Part shown: piece by piece, positions 1 through 8,127 of the stretch | How the letters are laid out: every line of letters starts with the position of its first letter | How positions within the stretch are numbered: position 1 is the stretch's first letter | Assembly (NCBI GenBank): GCA_044224905.1 | Contig: JBGAJN010000002.1 | Coordinates: 1,612,001 to 1,676,000 of the forward strand | From: JBGAJN01 sp044224905 | GTDB taxonomy: Bacteria > Verrucomicrobiota > Verrucomicrobiia > Limisphaerales > JBGAJN01 | Direction of reading: 5' to 3' | Length of the DNA: 64,000 bases | The notes under the pieces: generated by a model | Databases searched by the model: none | What the model was told of the DNA's origin: nothing | The model's input: only the letters and a program-made list of their open reading frames with translations | Translations under genes and position numbers: made by a program

Positions 1-67
1 GCTTGTCCGCGGCGATGGCTTGCAAAGAGATGAGCGTGACAGCGAAAAGGACGAAGAGGCGTTTCAT
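1..67 (-). CDS. N-terminal fragment of an exported protein (runs off the window)
   Basis: An ATG read on the minus strand at position 67 opens a frame that stays open to the window edge. The 22 visible residues form a textbook Sec signal peptide: MKR, then a hydrophobic stretch (LFVLFAVTLISLQ), then an AIAA-type cleavage site followed by DK. The mature protein lies outside the window, so its function cannot be told. It sits downstream of the ThuA-like gene on the same strand, but a terminator lies between them, so it may have its own promoter. Confidence concerns the existence of the gene only. Confidence 0.6.
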   Translation of the reverse strand, partial: MKRLFVLFAVTLISLQAIAADK

Positions 68-139
68 GTTCTATGTTGAATCAGACTAGGCGAAGTGCCG
101 CGGGCTTCAAAGTGGATTGTGGGAACGCGTAGCCCGCGA

Positions 140-178
140 AAGCAAAACTGCCGGCGCGAGTGGCGCCGGCAGTTTGTG
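140..178 (-). terminator. Intrinsic terminator after the ThuA-like gene
   Basis: A perfect 13-bp stem (145-157 pairing with 163-175) encloses a 5-base loop. Read on the minus strand it ends in a run of T (TTTTGCTTT). It begins about 30 bases past the stop of the ThuA-like gene, so it probably ends that transcript. Confidence 0.8.
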
Positions 179-204
179 GACAAACTCGAAAAGGTGCGAA
201 GTTC

Positions 205-1107
205 CTACTTTTTCTTCGGCGCAGCCTTGGGCTTCGGTGCGTTCTTCACGTCGAGGTTCTGCATGAGTTCCTCGTCGGTCACCTTGGACTCGACGCCGTT
301 CTTGGGGACTTCGACTTTCGCGACCCAGAGGATGGCGTTGAGGACCAGCTTGCGCTGGTTCTCATCTTTCCAGCCGAGGTGATTGTGGCCGCCGGTGAAT
401 CCGAATCCGCGTCCACCGTCCGGACGTTCCATCGCCCAGCTGACAGTTTGCGATTCCTTCTTCGCGACGGATTCGCGCACGGCGGGATTGCCGCTGTGAT
501 GACCGTCGGGACGGCTCATCGTCTCGGGCGGCGCGATTGCGCTGAGGATTGGGGTGACGCCCTTCATCCCGTTGGCCCAGCGCAGGTGGAAATACCATTC
601 GTCATTCGTCTTGAACGACTTCACGCCGCTCGTGATCGGGTGCTTGGGTAGCGTGGTGAAATCGGCATCCCAATGCGGATTCACCGACCAGTTCGGTGAG
701 AACGCACCGCCGAGCCATTCGAGAAATTCCTTCTCGCCTTTGTCGGGCGTGGGCTCCGTCGCGTAATGCAGGCACGCGAGACCGACGCCTTTCTTCATCA
801 GACCACCGATGATTTGCAATTTGTCGCCCTGTAACAGTGGATGTCCGCCACCGCCGTCGCTGTAAATGATCACGGCGGCGGCGCCTTCGAGCGCCTTCTC
901 ATCTTGCACCCAACCGTTGGTGTGAACTTCGGTGACGACGCCGGGGAAACCTTGCAGGCACTTCGCGAGCAGCAACGAGCCGGCGCGATGTTCGTGGGCG
1001 AGGGGAGGGTGGCTGGGCTTGCCGGCGATGAAGATGATTTTCTTGTCAGCGGCGCCGACGCTGAAAGTGACGGCGACGGCCGCCAGGGTGAGGATGAGTT
1101 TTTTCAT
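205..1107 (-). CDS. ThuA-like domain secreted protein
   Basis: This 300-residue protein has a Sec signal peptide at residues 1-19 (MKKLILTLAAVAVTFSVGA) followed by a ThuA-like (trehalose utilization, class I glutamine-amidotransferase-like fold) domain to about residue 265. Typical family signs are the early KKIIFIAGKPSH strand, the hydrophobic CLHYATE strand near residue 115, and the late GFTGGHNHLGW turn followed by the LNAILWVAK helix. The C-terminal tail is rich in Lys, Ala and Pro (PKPKAAPKKK). Such proteins are common in Planctomycetes and Verrucomicrobia beside DUF1080 proteins and are linked to sugar metabolism, though their reaction is poorly defined. A DUF1080 gene lies directly upstream on the same strand, 57 bases away, so co-transcription is likely. 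Family is confident; function is inference. Confidence 0.85.
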   Translation of the reverse strand: MKKLILTLAAVAVTFSVGAADKKIIFIAGKPSHPPLAHEHRAGSLLLAKCLQGFPGVVTEVHTNGWVQDEKALEGAAAVIIYSDGGGGHPLLQGDKLQIIGGLMKKGVGLACLHYATEPTPDKGEKEFLEWLGGAFSPNWSVNPHWDADFTTLPKHPITSGVKSFKTNDEWYFHLRWANGMKGVTPILSAIAPPETMSRPDGHHSGNPAVRESVAKKESQTVSWAMERPDGGRGFGFTGGHNHLGWKDENQRKLVLNAILWVAKVEVPKNGVESKVTDEELMQNLDVKNAPKPKAAPKKK

Positions 1108-1164
1108 GTTGGGTTGAATGATGGGCCGTAGCAGTTGAGGTATCTCGACTGTGACAGCAAGTAG

Positions 1165-1890
1165 CTATTTCAGTTCCTTGATGCGCAGGTTTTTGAACTG
1201 AACAGTCATGGGCGGCCCGGCGTGAATCTGCAGCGCGAGGATGCCGGACTTTGCCGCATTGGCAGGGTCTTCGTCGGTAACGTCGATTGTTTGCATGCCG
1301 TTGATGAAATGCTGAAGGTGGTTGCCTTTGGCGATGATCACGTAGTCGTTCCAGTCCTCATTCTTGATCTTGGCCTGGATGTCCTCAGTCTTGCCGAGTG
1401 AGCCGGTGACTTCGACTTTGGCTTTCTTGCCTTCGCCGGGTTTGATGACAGTCTTCTCGCCACGCTTGGCAAGAATGGCGCGTCCCCGTTCCTCATACAA
1501 AATGCCGCTGTAGGTCTTGCCCGCCTCGAAGTCTGCCTGATAACCGGCGACGATCGGTCCGAACTTTCCAGGTTCGATGGTCTTGCTGCGATACTGTACG
1601 CCGGAGTTGCCCGCGACAATGCGGTAGCTGAAGCGCATCTCGAAGTTCGCCACCGTGCCGGCCTTCCACACGAGGAAGGTGTTGTGCGTGAGCGGAGATT
1701 TCGCGGGGTTTGCGGGATCGGCGGGCGTCTTGCCGGTGATGGTGCCGTCCTGCACTGACCACAGTTCGGGGTTGCCTTCCCAGCCGGTCAGGTCTTTGCC
1801 GTTGAAGATGGGTTTGAAGCCCGCTTCATCGGCGGCGTGAAGTGAAAGAGCGAGCGCGAGCGACGCGAAGATTGAGCTGATAATTTTCAT
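1165..1890 (-). CDS. DUF1080 family secreted protein (3-keto-disaccharide hydrolase-like)
   Basis: This 241-residue protein starts at the ATG at 1890 because residues 1-19 from there form a signal peptide (MKIISSIFASLALALSLHA). Longer in-frame extensions give unrelated low-complexity sequence. The mature part carries the DUF1080 signature: FKPIFNGKDLTGWEG at the start, NFEMRFSYRIVAGNSGVQYR in the middle, and a closing ALQIHAGPPMTVQFKNLRIKEL strand. The fold is a concanavalin-like jelly roll; some family members hydrolyse 3-keto-glycosides. Upstream on the same strand lie a cupin and a sialate O-acetylesterase, and downstream a ThuA-like gene, suggesting a carbohydrate-processing operon. The fold is confident; the substrate is unknown. 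Confidence 0.88.
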   Translation of the reverse strand: MKIISSIFASLALALSLHAADEAGFKPIFNGKDLTGWEGNPELWSVQDGTITGKTPADPANPAKSPLTHNTFLVWKAGTVANFEMRFSYRIVAGNSGVQYRSKTIEPGKFGPIVAGYQADFEAGKTYSGILYEERGRAILAKRGEKTVIKPGEGKKAKVEVTGSLGKTEDIQAKIKNEDWNDYVIIAKGNHLQHFINGMQTIDVTDEDPANAAKSGILALQIHAGPPMTVQFKNLRIKELK

Positions 1891-1922
1891 GATTGAGTTA
1901 ACTGACGTGGTTCTGACGGGGT

Positions 1923-2387
1923 TTATTGAGGAGGCGGCAGGAAATCGAGACCGTACTTTTTCCCGAGCGCGATCACGCGGGGAATGTCGGATTGCTCGGC
2001 GGGAGTCATCGCACCGATTTCTTCCCAGAATCGTTCGAAGCCCGCGGGCGAAAGCATCACGAGGATTTTCGCGCGCTTGGTCCCGGTGACGCGCCAGGTG
2101 TGCGGAATGTCGCGTGGCAAGAATGCGGTCATGCCGGCTGACATCTTGAACTTCTGATCGCCGCAGAAACCTTCCACCTCGCCTTCGAGGCAATAGAAGC
2201 TTTCGTCCTCCCGATGGTGCACGTGCGGCGGCGGGCCGTGGCCGGGTTCCCCATCAGCAATCACCACCGAGAAAGTTCCGCCCGTGTCGCGGCCGTGAAT
2301 TTTGATCGTGATGCCGTCACCCAGAACATTCAGTCGCGTGCCCGCATCGGCAGCGAGTAGCAGTGGCGAAAGGGGAATCGCACTCAT
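1923..2387 (-). CDS. Cupin domain protein
   Basis: The protein is 154 residues long from the ATG at 2387 (MSAIPLSPLLLAAD), which is preferred over an upstream in-frame start because the latter would run into the preceding gene. A single cupin_2 barrel is visible. Motif 1 is GPPPHVHHREDESFYCLEGEVEG, with the metal-binding HVH and the Glu, and motif 2 lies around FLPRDIPHTWRV. No signal peptide is seen, so it is probably cytoplasmic. It lies 17 bases downstream of the sialate O-acetylesterase gene and 32 bases upstream of the DUF1080 start, so it is likely in the same operon. Cupins include isomerases, dioxygenases and sensors; nothing here decides among them. Confidence 0.8.
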   Translation of the reverse strand: MSAIPLSPLLLAADAGTRLNVLGDGITIKIHGRDTGGTFSVVIADGEPGHGPPPHVHHREDESFYCLEGEVEGFCGDQKFKMSAGMTAFLPRDIPHTWRVTGTKRAKILVMLSPAGFERFWEEIGAMTPAEQSDIPRVIALGKKYGLDFLPPPQ

Positions 2388-2404
2388 TGTTGGCGGGCAG
2401 TTGA

Positions 2405-4000
2405 TTATTTCTTCGCCGGCGCCGCTGCGGCGGTTTCCGTGACCCAACGGTCCGTGCGGAACGGCGAGGCAGGCAAGCCGTCTTTGTTCGAAAGATTCGG
2501 CTCGGCCTGTTGGTGCCACGCGAAGCGCACGGCGACGGGTTTGGCAACCGCGTCGCTCGACACGACGACTTTCTTGCCAACGATTTCCGCTTTAGCTTCG
2601 ACGAAGTTCTTGTCCGCGCCAGCGATGGTGAAGTGCGTGAGCGGTTTGCCGTCGCGCGAAACGAGTCCGCCTCCGATGTGATCGAAGCTCAGTTCGATTT
2701 TGTTGCCGCGCACTTTCATGCCGTCGTAGAGCGGACCGGAATACTCGAAGCCCTTTTTGCCGTAGGTCTTCGCCAGCGCCCAGAGCGCGAGACGGCGGCC
2801 GGTTTCTTGTTTGTTGGTCGGGTGGATGTTCTTGATGTTGCCGATGTCCACGGTGACGGCCATGCCGGTGTGGGGAATTTCCAGCGCGGCGGTCTGCGCT
2901 TCCCAAATGCCCGCGAGTTTCGTCGGGTCGCCGCCGTAAGTGTAGGGAGCGAGCTGGACGTAGTAGAAGGGCAGCTTGGAATTGTCCCACACCTTGCGCC
3001 AACCGGCGATCAGCGCCTTCATCTTTTCGTAATAGAGCATGTCCTCGCCGTTGTTCGATTCGCCCTGGTACCAGATTGCGCCACGGATCGCGAACGGCAC
3101 GAGCGGATGAACCATGCCGTTGTAGAGCGCGAGCGGGGACTGGTGGTTAACGGTCATCACGGGTTTGCCGTCGGTGCCCATGATGATTTTTTGTTTGGGT
3201 CGGCCATTCTTTTCGAGCACGGGCTTCAATACGGGCTTGCCGTCCTTGCCGACGATCGCTTTGCCGTTCTTATCCAGAGCGGGCTGCATGTCGGGACCGG
3301 TCGCGGGAATTTTCGCGGGGAAAGTGTCGAGCTTGTCAGCGAAATCTTTTTTCAACGCGGGCACGGCCTTAAACCCAACCGGCGGGGTCCACGGCTCAAT
3401 CCGCGTTCCGCCCCAGTTGCAACCGAGCAAACCGATGGGGACGTCGAGATCCTTCATCAACGTGCGGCCGAAGTAATAGCCCACGGCGGTGAAGCTCGCG
3501 ACGGTGTTGGAACTTGAAACCTGCCAGCCATCGGATTGCACTTCGCGCTCGGGCTTCTCCGACGGGCGATGTGGAATCTTGATGTGACGGATGCGGGGAT
3601 GATTCGCGTTGGCGATTTCCTCCTTCGCATTGTCTGAAGCGGACACAGGCCACTCCATGTTCGATTGACCGGAGCAGAGCCAAACTTCCCCGACGAGCAC
3701 GTCTTCGAGCGCGAGTTTGTTCTTCCCCGAGACGGTCATCGTCTGGGGCGTGGCGTTCGCTTTCATCGAGCGCAACTTCACGCTCCACGTTCCGTCCGCA
3801 GCGGCTTTCGTCGCGAGCTTCTGGCCGGCGAACTCGACCGTCACTGCTTCGCCGGGATCAGCCCAGCCCCAGATTGGGCACGATTGCTCGCGCTGGAGCA
3901 CCATGTGGCTGCCGATGACGACCGGGAGTTTGACATCCGCGCGTGCCGCGAGGGCCGACGCAAAGACGAGCGAGGCGATGAGAGACGTAGTGAGCTTCAT
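2405..4000 (-). CDS. Sialate O-acetylesterase (SGNH/GDSL family), exported
   Basis: This 531-residue protein starts at the ATG at 4000, which gives a signal peptide MKLTTSLIASLVFASALAARA. It is a sialic acid-specific O-acetylesterase-type SGNH hydrolase. An N-terminal beta-sandwich (ending around residue 105) leads into GQSNMEW (residues 111-117, catalytic Ser113), GCNWGGTRIEPW, the oxyanion AIWYQGESN block, and a late NIHPTNK block that should hold the catalytic His. These enzymes remove acetyl groups from sugars. Between the Gly and Asn blocks there is a lysine- and glycine-rich insertion made of two related units (KNGK...GKDGKPVL and KNGR...GTDGKPVM, about 3160-3285). A dedicated terminator separates it from the isomerase gene upstream. 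Confidence 0.9.
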   Translation of the reverse strand: MKLTTSLIASLVFASALAARADVKLPVVIGSHMVLQREQSCPIWGWADPGEAVTVEFAGQKLATKAAADGTWSVKLRSMKANATPQTMTVSGKNKLALEDVLVGEVWLCSGQSNMEWPVSASDNAKEEIANANHPRIRHIKIPHRPSEKPEREVQSDGWQVSSSNTVASFTAVGYYFGRTLMKDLDVPIGLLGCNWGGTRIEPWTPPVGFKAVPALKKDFADKLDTFPAKIPATGPDMQPALDKNGKAIVGKDGKPVLKPVLEKNGRPKQKIIMGTDGKPVMTVNHQSPLALYNGMVHPLVPFAIRGAIWYQGESNNGEDMLYYEKMKALIAGWRKVWDNSKLPFYYVQLAPYTYGGDPTKLAGIWEAQTAALEIPHTGMAVTVDIGNIKNIHPTNKQETGRRLALWALAKTYGKKGFEYSGPLYDGMKVRGNKIELSFDHIGGGLVSRDGKPLTHFTIAGADKNFVEAKAEIVGKKVVVSSDAVAKPVAVRFAWHQQAEPNLSNKDGLPASPFRTDRWVTETAAAAPAKK

Positions 4001-4009
4001 GGGTTGTTG

Positions 4010-4047
4010 GATGAAAAATGACCGGCGCCGATTCAAATCGACGCCGG
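4010..4047 (-). terminator. Intrinsic terminator after the isomerase/epimerase gene
   Basis: A 12-bp stem with one G-U pair (4022-4033 with 4036-4047) and a very tight loop is followed, on the minus strand, by TCATTTTTCAT. It lies about 35 bases past the stop of the isomerase gene and just upstream of the esterase start, so esterase transcription may need its own promoter. Confidence 0.7.
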
Positions 4048-4082
4048 CCGAGGTCAGAAACGGATTTGGGTGGATCGCACGA

Positions 4083-4931
4083 TTACTTTCCGAAGAACCG
4101 GCGGAGGTTGCGCAGACCCTTGACCGCGATGTCGTCGCGGTTGGGTTCGATCTTGCGCCAGATGGCGGCGGCGCGGGCGATGACCTTCACGTCGGTCGTG
4201 AAGCTTTCAATGACGACGTCGCCGTTGTAGCCAATCTTTTTCAAAGCGCGAACGATGGGTTTCCAGTCGATGTGATCGCCGCCAGGAGTGCCGCGATCGC
4301 TGCCGCACGCGTGGAAGTGGCCGAGCGCCTTGCCGCACTTGATGATGGCGGCGGCTTGGTTCTTCTCCTCGATGTTCATGTGGAACGTGTCGAGGTGAAG
4401 CTTCACGTTTTTGGCGTTCACGGCCTTGAGGAGCTTCAGACCTTGGTCGCAGGTGTTGAGAAAGTCAGTCTCGAAACGATTCAACGGTTCGATGCAGAGC
4501 GTGATTTTCTTCGTGGCGGCATACTTCGCGAGTTCCTTGAGGTTCTTTACCACGAGTTTGAACTCGACCTTTTGCTGCTTCGGTTCCACGGCGTCCGCTT
4601 TTCCGACGACGGAGTAAATCGGCCCGATAATCCGCGGGCAGCCCATGATGGCAGCCTGATCCACGAGCTTCTTCACATATTTCATCGCCGTGCGTTGATC
4701 GGCAGCACTGCCGCGGAAGTCACGCCCGGGTCCCATGCATGCGCAGATCGAACCGATGGCGAGGCCGTTCGCTTTCGCAGCGGCTTTCACCTTGGCGGGA
4801 TCGATGTGTTCGGGCGCTTCGACTGGAATTTCGACGGTCTCGAAGCCCCACTTCTTAATCATGGGGAAAAGTTTGACGCTGTCTGTGGTGAAAGGGGAGG
4901 CGTAGAGAAAGGTGTTTAATCCAATGCGCAT
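4083..4931 (-). CDS. Sugar phosphate isomerase/epimerase (xylose isomerase-like TIM barrel)
   Basis: This 282-residue protein starts at the ATG at 4931 (MRIGLNTFLYASPF). It is an AP-endonuclease-2-fold TIM barrel of the D-tagatose/D-psicose 3-epimerase type. Expected metal-binding residues are visible in order: Glu in CIEPLNRFE, Asp and His in LHLDTFHMNIEE, His in FHACGSDRG, and the late Glu in DVVIESF. The family interconverts keto-sugars or related polyols in the cytoplasm using a divalent metal. It lies upstream of the secreted sugar enzymes on the same strand but is separated from them by a terminator. It is divergent from the TSUP exporter. The family is confident; the exact sugar is unknown. 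Confidence 0.87.
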   Translation of the reverse strand: MRIGLNTFLYASPFTTDSVKLFPMIKKWGFETVEIPVEAPEHIDPAKVKAAAKANGLAIGSICACMGPGRDFRGSAADQRTAMKYVKKLVDQAAIMGCPRIIGPIYSVVGKADAVEPKQQKVEFKLVVKNLKELAKYAATKKITLCIEPLNRFETDFLNTCDQGLKLLKAVNAKNVKLHLDTFHMNIEEKNQAAAIIKCGKALGHFHACGSDRGTPGGDHIDWKPIVRALKKIGYNGDVVIESFTTDVKVIARAAAIWRKIEPNRDDIAVKGLRNLRRFFGK

Positions 4932-5069
4932 AATTGTTGTTTGGTTTCGCGTGAGGCTAATCAAACCGGCCTAGCTGTCAAAAGATTTTCCCGACAGGAC
5001 ACCTGGTGGCTGTGGCCATTCAGAGTTTGGACTCGCCGCCGAAGCGCTTCTCTTTTACACAGTGCGCGC

Positions 5070-5900
5070 GTGGAATGGCCGTCCATCTTGCTGGCGTCGT
5101 TCGCGGTGCTGTTCATCGGCATCGCGAAGGCCGGCTTTGGGGGTGGTTTGGGAATGCTGACCACGCCGTTGTGCGTGCTGGCGTTTAACAAGCTTGGGAA
5201 AAACTCCACTTATGCGATTGGGGTGCTGTTGCCATTGCTCTGCGCCGGTGATGCCTTTTCGCTGTGGCACTATTGGGGTAAGTGGCGGAAAGAGAATTTG
5301 AAGTACCTGCTGCCGGGCGTCATCGCGGGAATCATTCTCGGGGTGAACTTGATCAGTTGGCTCGCCTCGCATCGCGAGGACTCGACGCGCATCATTAATA
5401 TCGCCATCGGCATCATTGCGGTGTTGTTCGTGATCTTTCAGTTCACGCGCGACCTTATCTTTCGTGCCGAAGGCGCTTTCGAACCAAACCACAAGGTCGG
5501 CATTCCTTGCGGCGTCAGTATCGGCGTGGTTTCGACTTTCGCGCACGGCGCAGGTCCACTCGGTGCATTGTTCCTTGTGCCGCAACGAATGCCTAAAGAG
5601 CTCTTCGTTGGATCGACCGTTTTGGTATTCACATGGGTCAACTGGCTGAAGATGCCTTTTTTCATTATTGATCGGTCGATGGTCGACGTGCCGCTTTTTG
5701 TCACTCATTCAATCGTGAACGCCGACACGCTTTGGATGAGTTTAAAGCTCTTTCCTCTGGTGCCGGTGGGCGTGTGGTTTGGTGTTTGGTTAAACCGACG
5801 ATTCTCCGAAAAAGGTTTCATTAAAGCTGTGCTGATCTTCCTGTTCCTCACGGGACTCCAATTGATCTTCAATTTCGACCTCGCACGGATGTTTCGCTGA
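5070..5900 (+). CDS. Sulfite exporter TauE/SafE (TSUP) family membrane protein
   Basis: A GTG at 5070 is chosen as start, giving a 276-residue protein that begins directly with the first membrane helix (EWPSILLASFAVLFIGIAKAGFGGG). The open frame continues upstream to a TTG at 4941, but that extension is basic and not membrane-like. Family signs are the AKAGFGGGLGMLTTPL loop near the N-terminus and the repeated second half (VSTFAHGAGPLGALFLVPQ). Around seven or eight hydrophobic segments are visible. TSUP proteins export sulfite, sulfoacetate or other small organosulfur anions; the substrate here is not known. The gene stands alone, divergent from the isomerase gene and ahead of rpsA. No clear ribosome binding site is seen. 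Confidence 0.82.
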   Translation: MEWPSILLASFAVLFIGIAKAGFGGGLGMLTTPLCVLAFNKLGKNSTYAIGVLLPLLCAGDAFSLWHYWGKWRKENLKYLLPGVIAGIILGVNLISWLASHREDSTRIINIAIGIIAVLFVIFQFTRDLIFRAEGAFEPNHKVGIPCGVSIGVVSTFAHGAGPLGALFLVPQRMPKELFVGSTVLVFTWVNWLKMPFFIIDRSMVDVPLFVTHSIVNADTLWMSLKLFPLVPVGVWFGVWLNRRFSEKGFIKAVLIFLFLTGLQLIFNFDLARMFR

Positions 5901-5950
5901 ATGTCGGCGATGGGCGGCGGGCGTCTGTCCCAAAGCGTCCAAAAAACCGC

Positions 5951-5978
5951 TTGCCATTGGATCTGCTTCCCATATTCT
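5951..5978 (+). promoter_or_regulatory. Candidate sigma70-type promoter for rpsA
   Basis: TTGCCA (5951-5956) and TATTCT (5973-5978) are separated by 16 bases and match the -35 and -10 consensus at 5/6 and 4/6 positions. Transcription from here would give rpsA a leader of roughly 175 bases. That leader contains a 12-bp tandem repeat (6037-6060). Confidence 0.5.
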
Positions 5979-6036
5979 CACCCTCCGCCTGAGCACCGTG
6001 TGTGCGGATGTTCATTAAGGCTGAGAAAAGACAGTT

Positions 6037-6060
6037 AACCATCAACCTAACCCTCAACCT
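6037..6060 (+). repeat. 12-bp tandem direct repeat in the rpsA leader
   Basis: AACCATCAACCT is followed directly by AACCCTCAACCT; the two copies differ at one base. They lie about 100 bases upstream of the rpsA start within the predicted leader, an unstructured C/A-rich segment that could be a protein-binding site. The repeat is seen directly; a role is inference. Confidence 0.6.
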
Positions 6061-6161
6061 CCGTTGCCACCGCAGCGAATGGTCCGTTAGGCAATGGAGT
6101 CTTCGCCGGGAATTCATTTCCCCGACCAAGCCTCCCGCAGTTCGTCCCGAAAATAATAGTT

Positions 6162-7829
6162 ATGCTCACCATGGAAGAAGCCATGAAGCAAAGCACTACG
6201 CGCTTTGCTGCTGGCGAAATCGTCAAAGGTACCATCATCGAAGTCCGCCCGAAGGAAGTCCTCGTGGACATCGGTTACAAGTCAGAAGGCGTCATTTCCG
6301 CGAACGAGTTCGTGGACATCAAAGTCGTCAAGGTCGGGGACGAAATCAACGTCCTCATCGAACGCCTTGAAGACAAAGAGGGCATGGTCGTCCTCTCCAA
6401 GGAAAAGGCCGAGTTCAAACAGAACTGGGACCGCATCCTCACTATTTGCAATGAAGGCGGCATCGTTCAAGGCAAGGTCAAGGCCATCGTCAAAGGCGGA
6501 CTCATCGTCAACATTGGCGTCGAAGCCTTCCTGCCGGCCTCCCAGATCGACATCATTCCGCCGAAGAACCTCACTCCGTTCGTTGGCAACGTGTACGACT
6601 TCAAGGTCGTCAAGATCAACCAGGAGCGTCAGAACATCGTTCTCTCGCGCCGCGAATTGATCGAACAGGAACGCACCGACAAGCGCGTGAAGATCCTGGC
6701 TGAAATGACCCCGGGCGATATTCGCAAGGGCACGGTCAAGAACCTCACCGACTTCGGCGCCTTCATCGACCTCAACGGCATCGACGGTTTGCTCCACATT
6801 ACCGACATGTCCTGGGGCCGCATCGGCCATCCGTCCGAACTGCTCAAGGTCGGACAGGACATCGACGTCGTCGTCCTCGACATCAACAAGGAAAAAGAAC
6901 GCGTCAGCCTCGGCCTCAAGCAGAAGCTCGCCAATCCTTGGGACAGCATCGAGAACAAGTTCCCCGTCGGCGCGAAGGTCAAAGGCAAGGTTGTCAACCT
7001 CGTGCCCTACGGCGCGTTCGTCGAACTCGAACCCGGTGTCGAAGGCCTCGTGCACGTCACCGAACTCTCCTGGACCAAGCGCATCGCGAAGCCTTCCGAT
7101 GTCCTCAAGCAGGGTCAGGAACTCGAAGCCGTCGTTCTCGGCATCAACCGCGACGAGCAGAAGATCTCCCTCGGCGTGCGCCAGCTCGAAACCAATCCGT
7201 GGGAAAAGGCCATGGAGAAGTATCCGCCCGGCACCAAGGTCAAGGGCAAGATCCGCAACCTCACCAGCTATGGCGCCTTCATCGAACTCGAAGAAGGTCT
7301 CGACGGCATGATCCACGTCTCCGATCTCTCGTGGACCCGCAAGATCAATCACCCGTCCGAGCTCATCAAGAAGGGCGACGACGTGGAAGCTGTGGTGCTC
7401 GAAATCGACAAGGCGAATCAACGCATTTCGATGGGTGTCAAACAGCTCGGCGAAGATCCGTGGCAGAATATCGACAAGTTCTACAAAGTCGGCGACCTCG
7501 TCACCGGCAAGGTCACCAAGCTCGCCAGCTTCGGCGCGTTTGTCGGCCTCGCTCACGACATCGACGGCCTCGTCCACATCAGCCAGATCAGCGAAGATCA
7601 CGTGGACAAGATCAAGAACATCCTCAAGCCTGACCAGGACGTCAGCGCTCGCGTGATCAAGATCGACAAGGCGGAACGCCGCATCGGTCTGTCCATCAAG
7701 GCCGCGAATTACAGCCCCGAGCAGCTTGCTGCCGAGCAGAAGATTCTCGACAGCCTCAAGCCCGGCGAAGACATGGTCGCGCTGCAACACGCGTTCGATC
7801 AGGCCGATGCCGATCGCGACACGAAGTAA
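6162..7829 (+). CDS. rpsA: 30S ribosomal protein S1
   Basis: This 555-residue protein has six S1 (OB-fold RNA-binding) repeats, the full bacterial S1 architecture. Repeats begin around GEIVKGTIIEV, GGIVQGKVKAI, GDIRKGTVKNLTDFGAF, GAKVKGKVVNLVPYGAF, GTKVKGKIRNLTSYGAF and GDLVTGKVTKLASFGAF. S1 binds mRNA on the small ribosomal subunit and is especially important where Shine-Dalgarno sequences are weak, which fits many genes in this window. Several in-frame Met codons lie close together at the start (residues 1, 4 and 8), so the exact start is uncertain by a few codons. It is monocistronic, with a candidate promoter upstream and a strong terminator directly after it. Confidence 0.98.
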   Translation: MLTMEEAMKQSTTRFAAGEIVKGTIIEVRPKEVLVDIGYKSEGVISANEFVDIKVVKVGDEINVLIERLEDKEGMVVLSKEKAEFKQNWDRILTICNEGGIVQGKVKAIVKGGLIVNIGVEAFLPASQIDIIPPKNLTPFVGNVYDFKVVKINQERQNIVLSRRELIEQERTDKRVKILAEMTPGDIRKGTVKNLTDFGAFIDLNGIDGLLHITDMSWGRIGHPSELLKVGQDIDVVVLDINKEKERVSLGLKQKLANPWDSIENKFPVGAKVKGKVVNLVPYGAFVELEPGVEGLVHVTELSWTKRIAKPSDVLKQGQELEAVVLGINRDEQKISLGVRQLETNPWEKAMEKYPPGTKVKGKIRNLTSYGAFIELEEGLDGMIHVSDLSWTRKINHPSELIKKGDDVEAVVLEIDKANQRISMGVKQLGEDPWQNIDKFYKVGDLVTGKVTKLASFGAFVGLAHDIDGLVHISQISEDHVDKIKNILKPDQDVSARVIKIDKAERRIGLSIKAANYSPEQLAAEQKILDSLKPGEDMVALQHAFDQADADRDTK

Positions 7830-7855
7830 GACTCGCGATTCTGTAATACTCACGA

Positions 7856-7895
7856 CGGGCGGACCGATTTCGATCGGTCCGCCCGTTTCATTTTG
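7856..7895 (+). terminator. Strong intrinsic terminator of rpsA with TTCG tetraloop
   Basis: A perfect 13-bp stem (7856-7868 with 7873-7885) closes a TTCG tetraloop, one of the most stable RNA loops, and is followed by TTTCATTTTG. It starts 26 bases after the rpsA stop. Confidence 0.93.
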
Positions 7896-8127
7896 TCCGG
7901 CAAGCGTAAGCAGGACCCGGGAATCGTGCGAAAGAACTCGAAAGCCGAGTTGCCTGCAAACCTCGCCCACAGCCATTTCCATCATCTTCGCCCAATGACG
8001 AGAGAAACCGTTCCATACGTTCGCGTCATTTGCGCATGTCGAGGGCAAGCCTCGGCCGATCGCCTTTTAATCTGTCGCAAATTGCCCTTGTCCCGCGCGC
8101 CGTTGCCCGCGATAAACTCCCCGCCCG

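Noticed and set aside
6282..8048. 588-codon open frame on the minus strand across rpsA
   Set aside because: It mirrors the codon bias of rpsA on the other strand; the product is a repetitive acidic/hydrophobic sequence with no family, and S1 on the plus strand is certain.
8094..8116. TTGTCC...GATAAA promoter directly before tyrS
   Set aside because: Spacing is good (17 bases), but it would leave a leader of only a few bases and both boxes match 4/6, so it was not listed as a feature.
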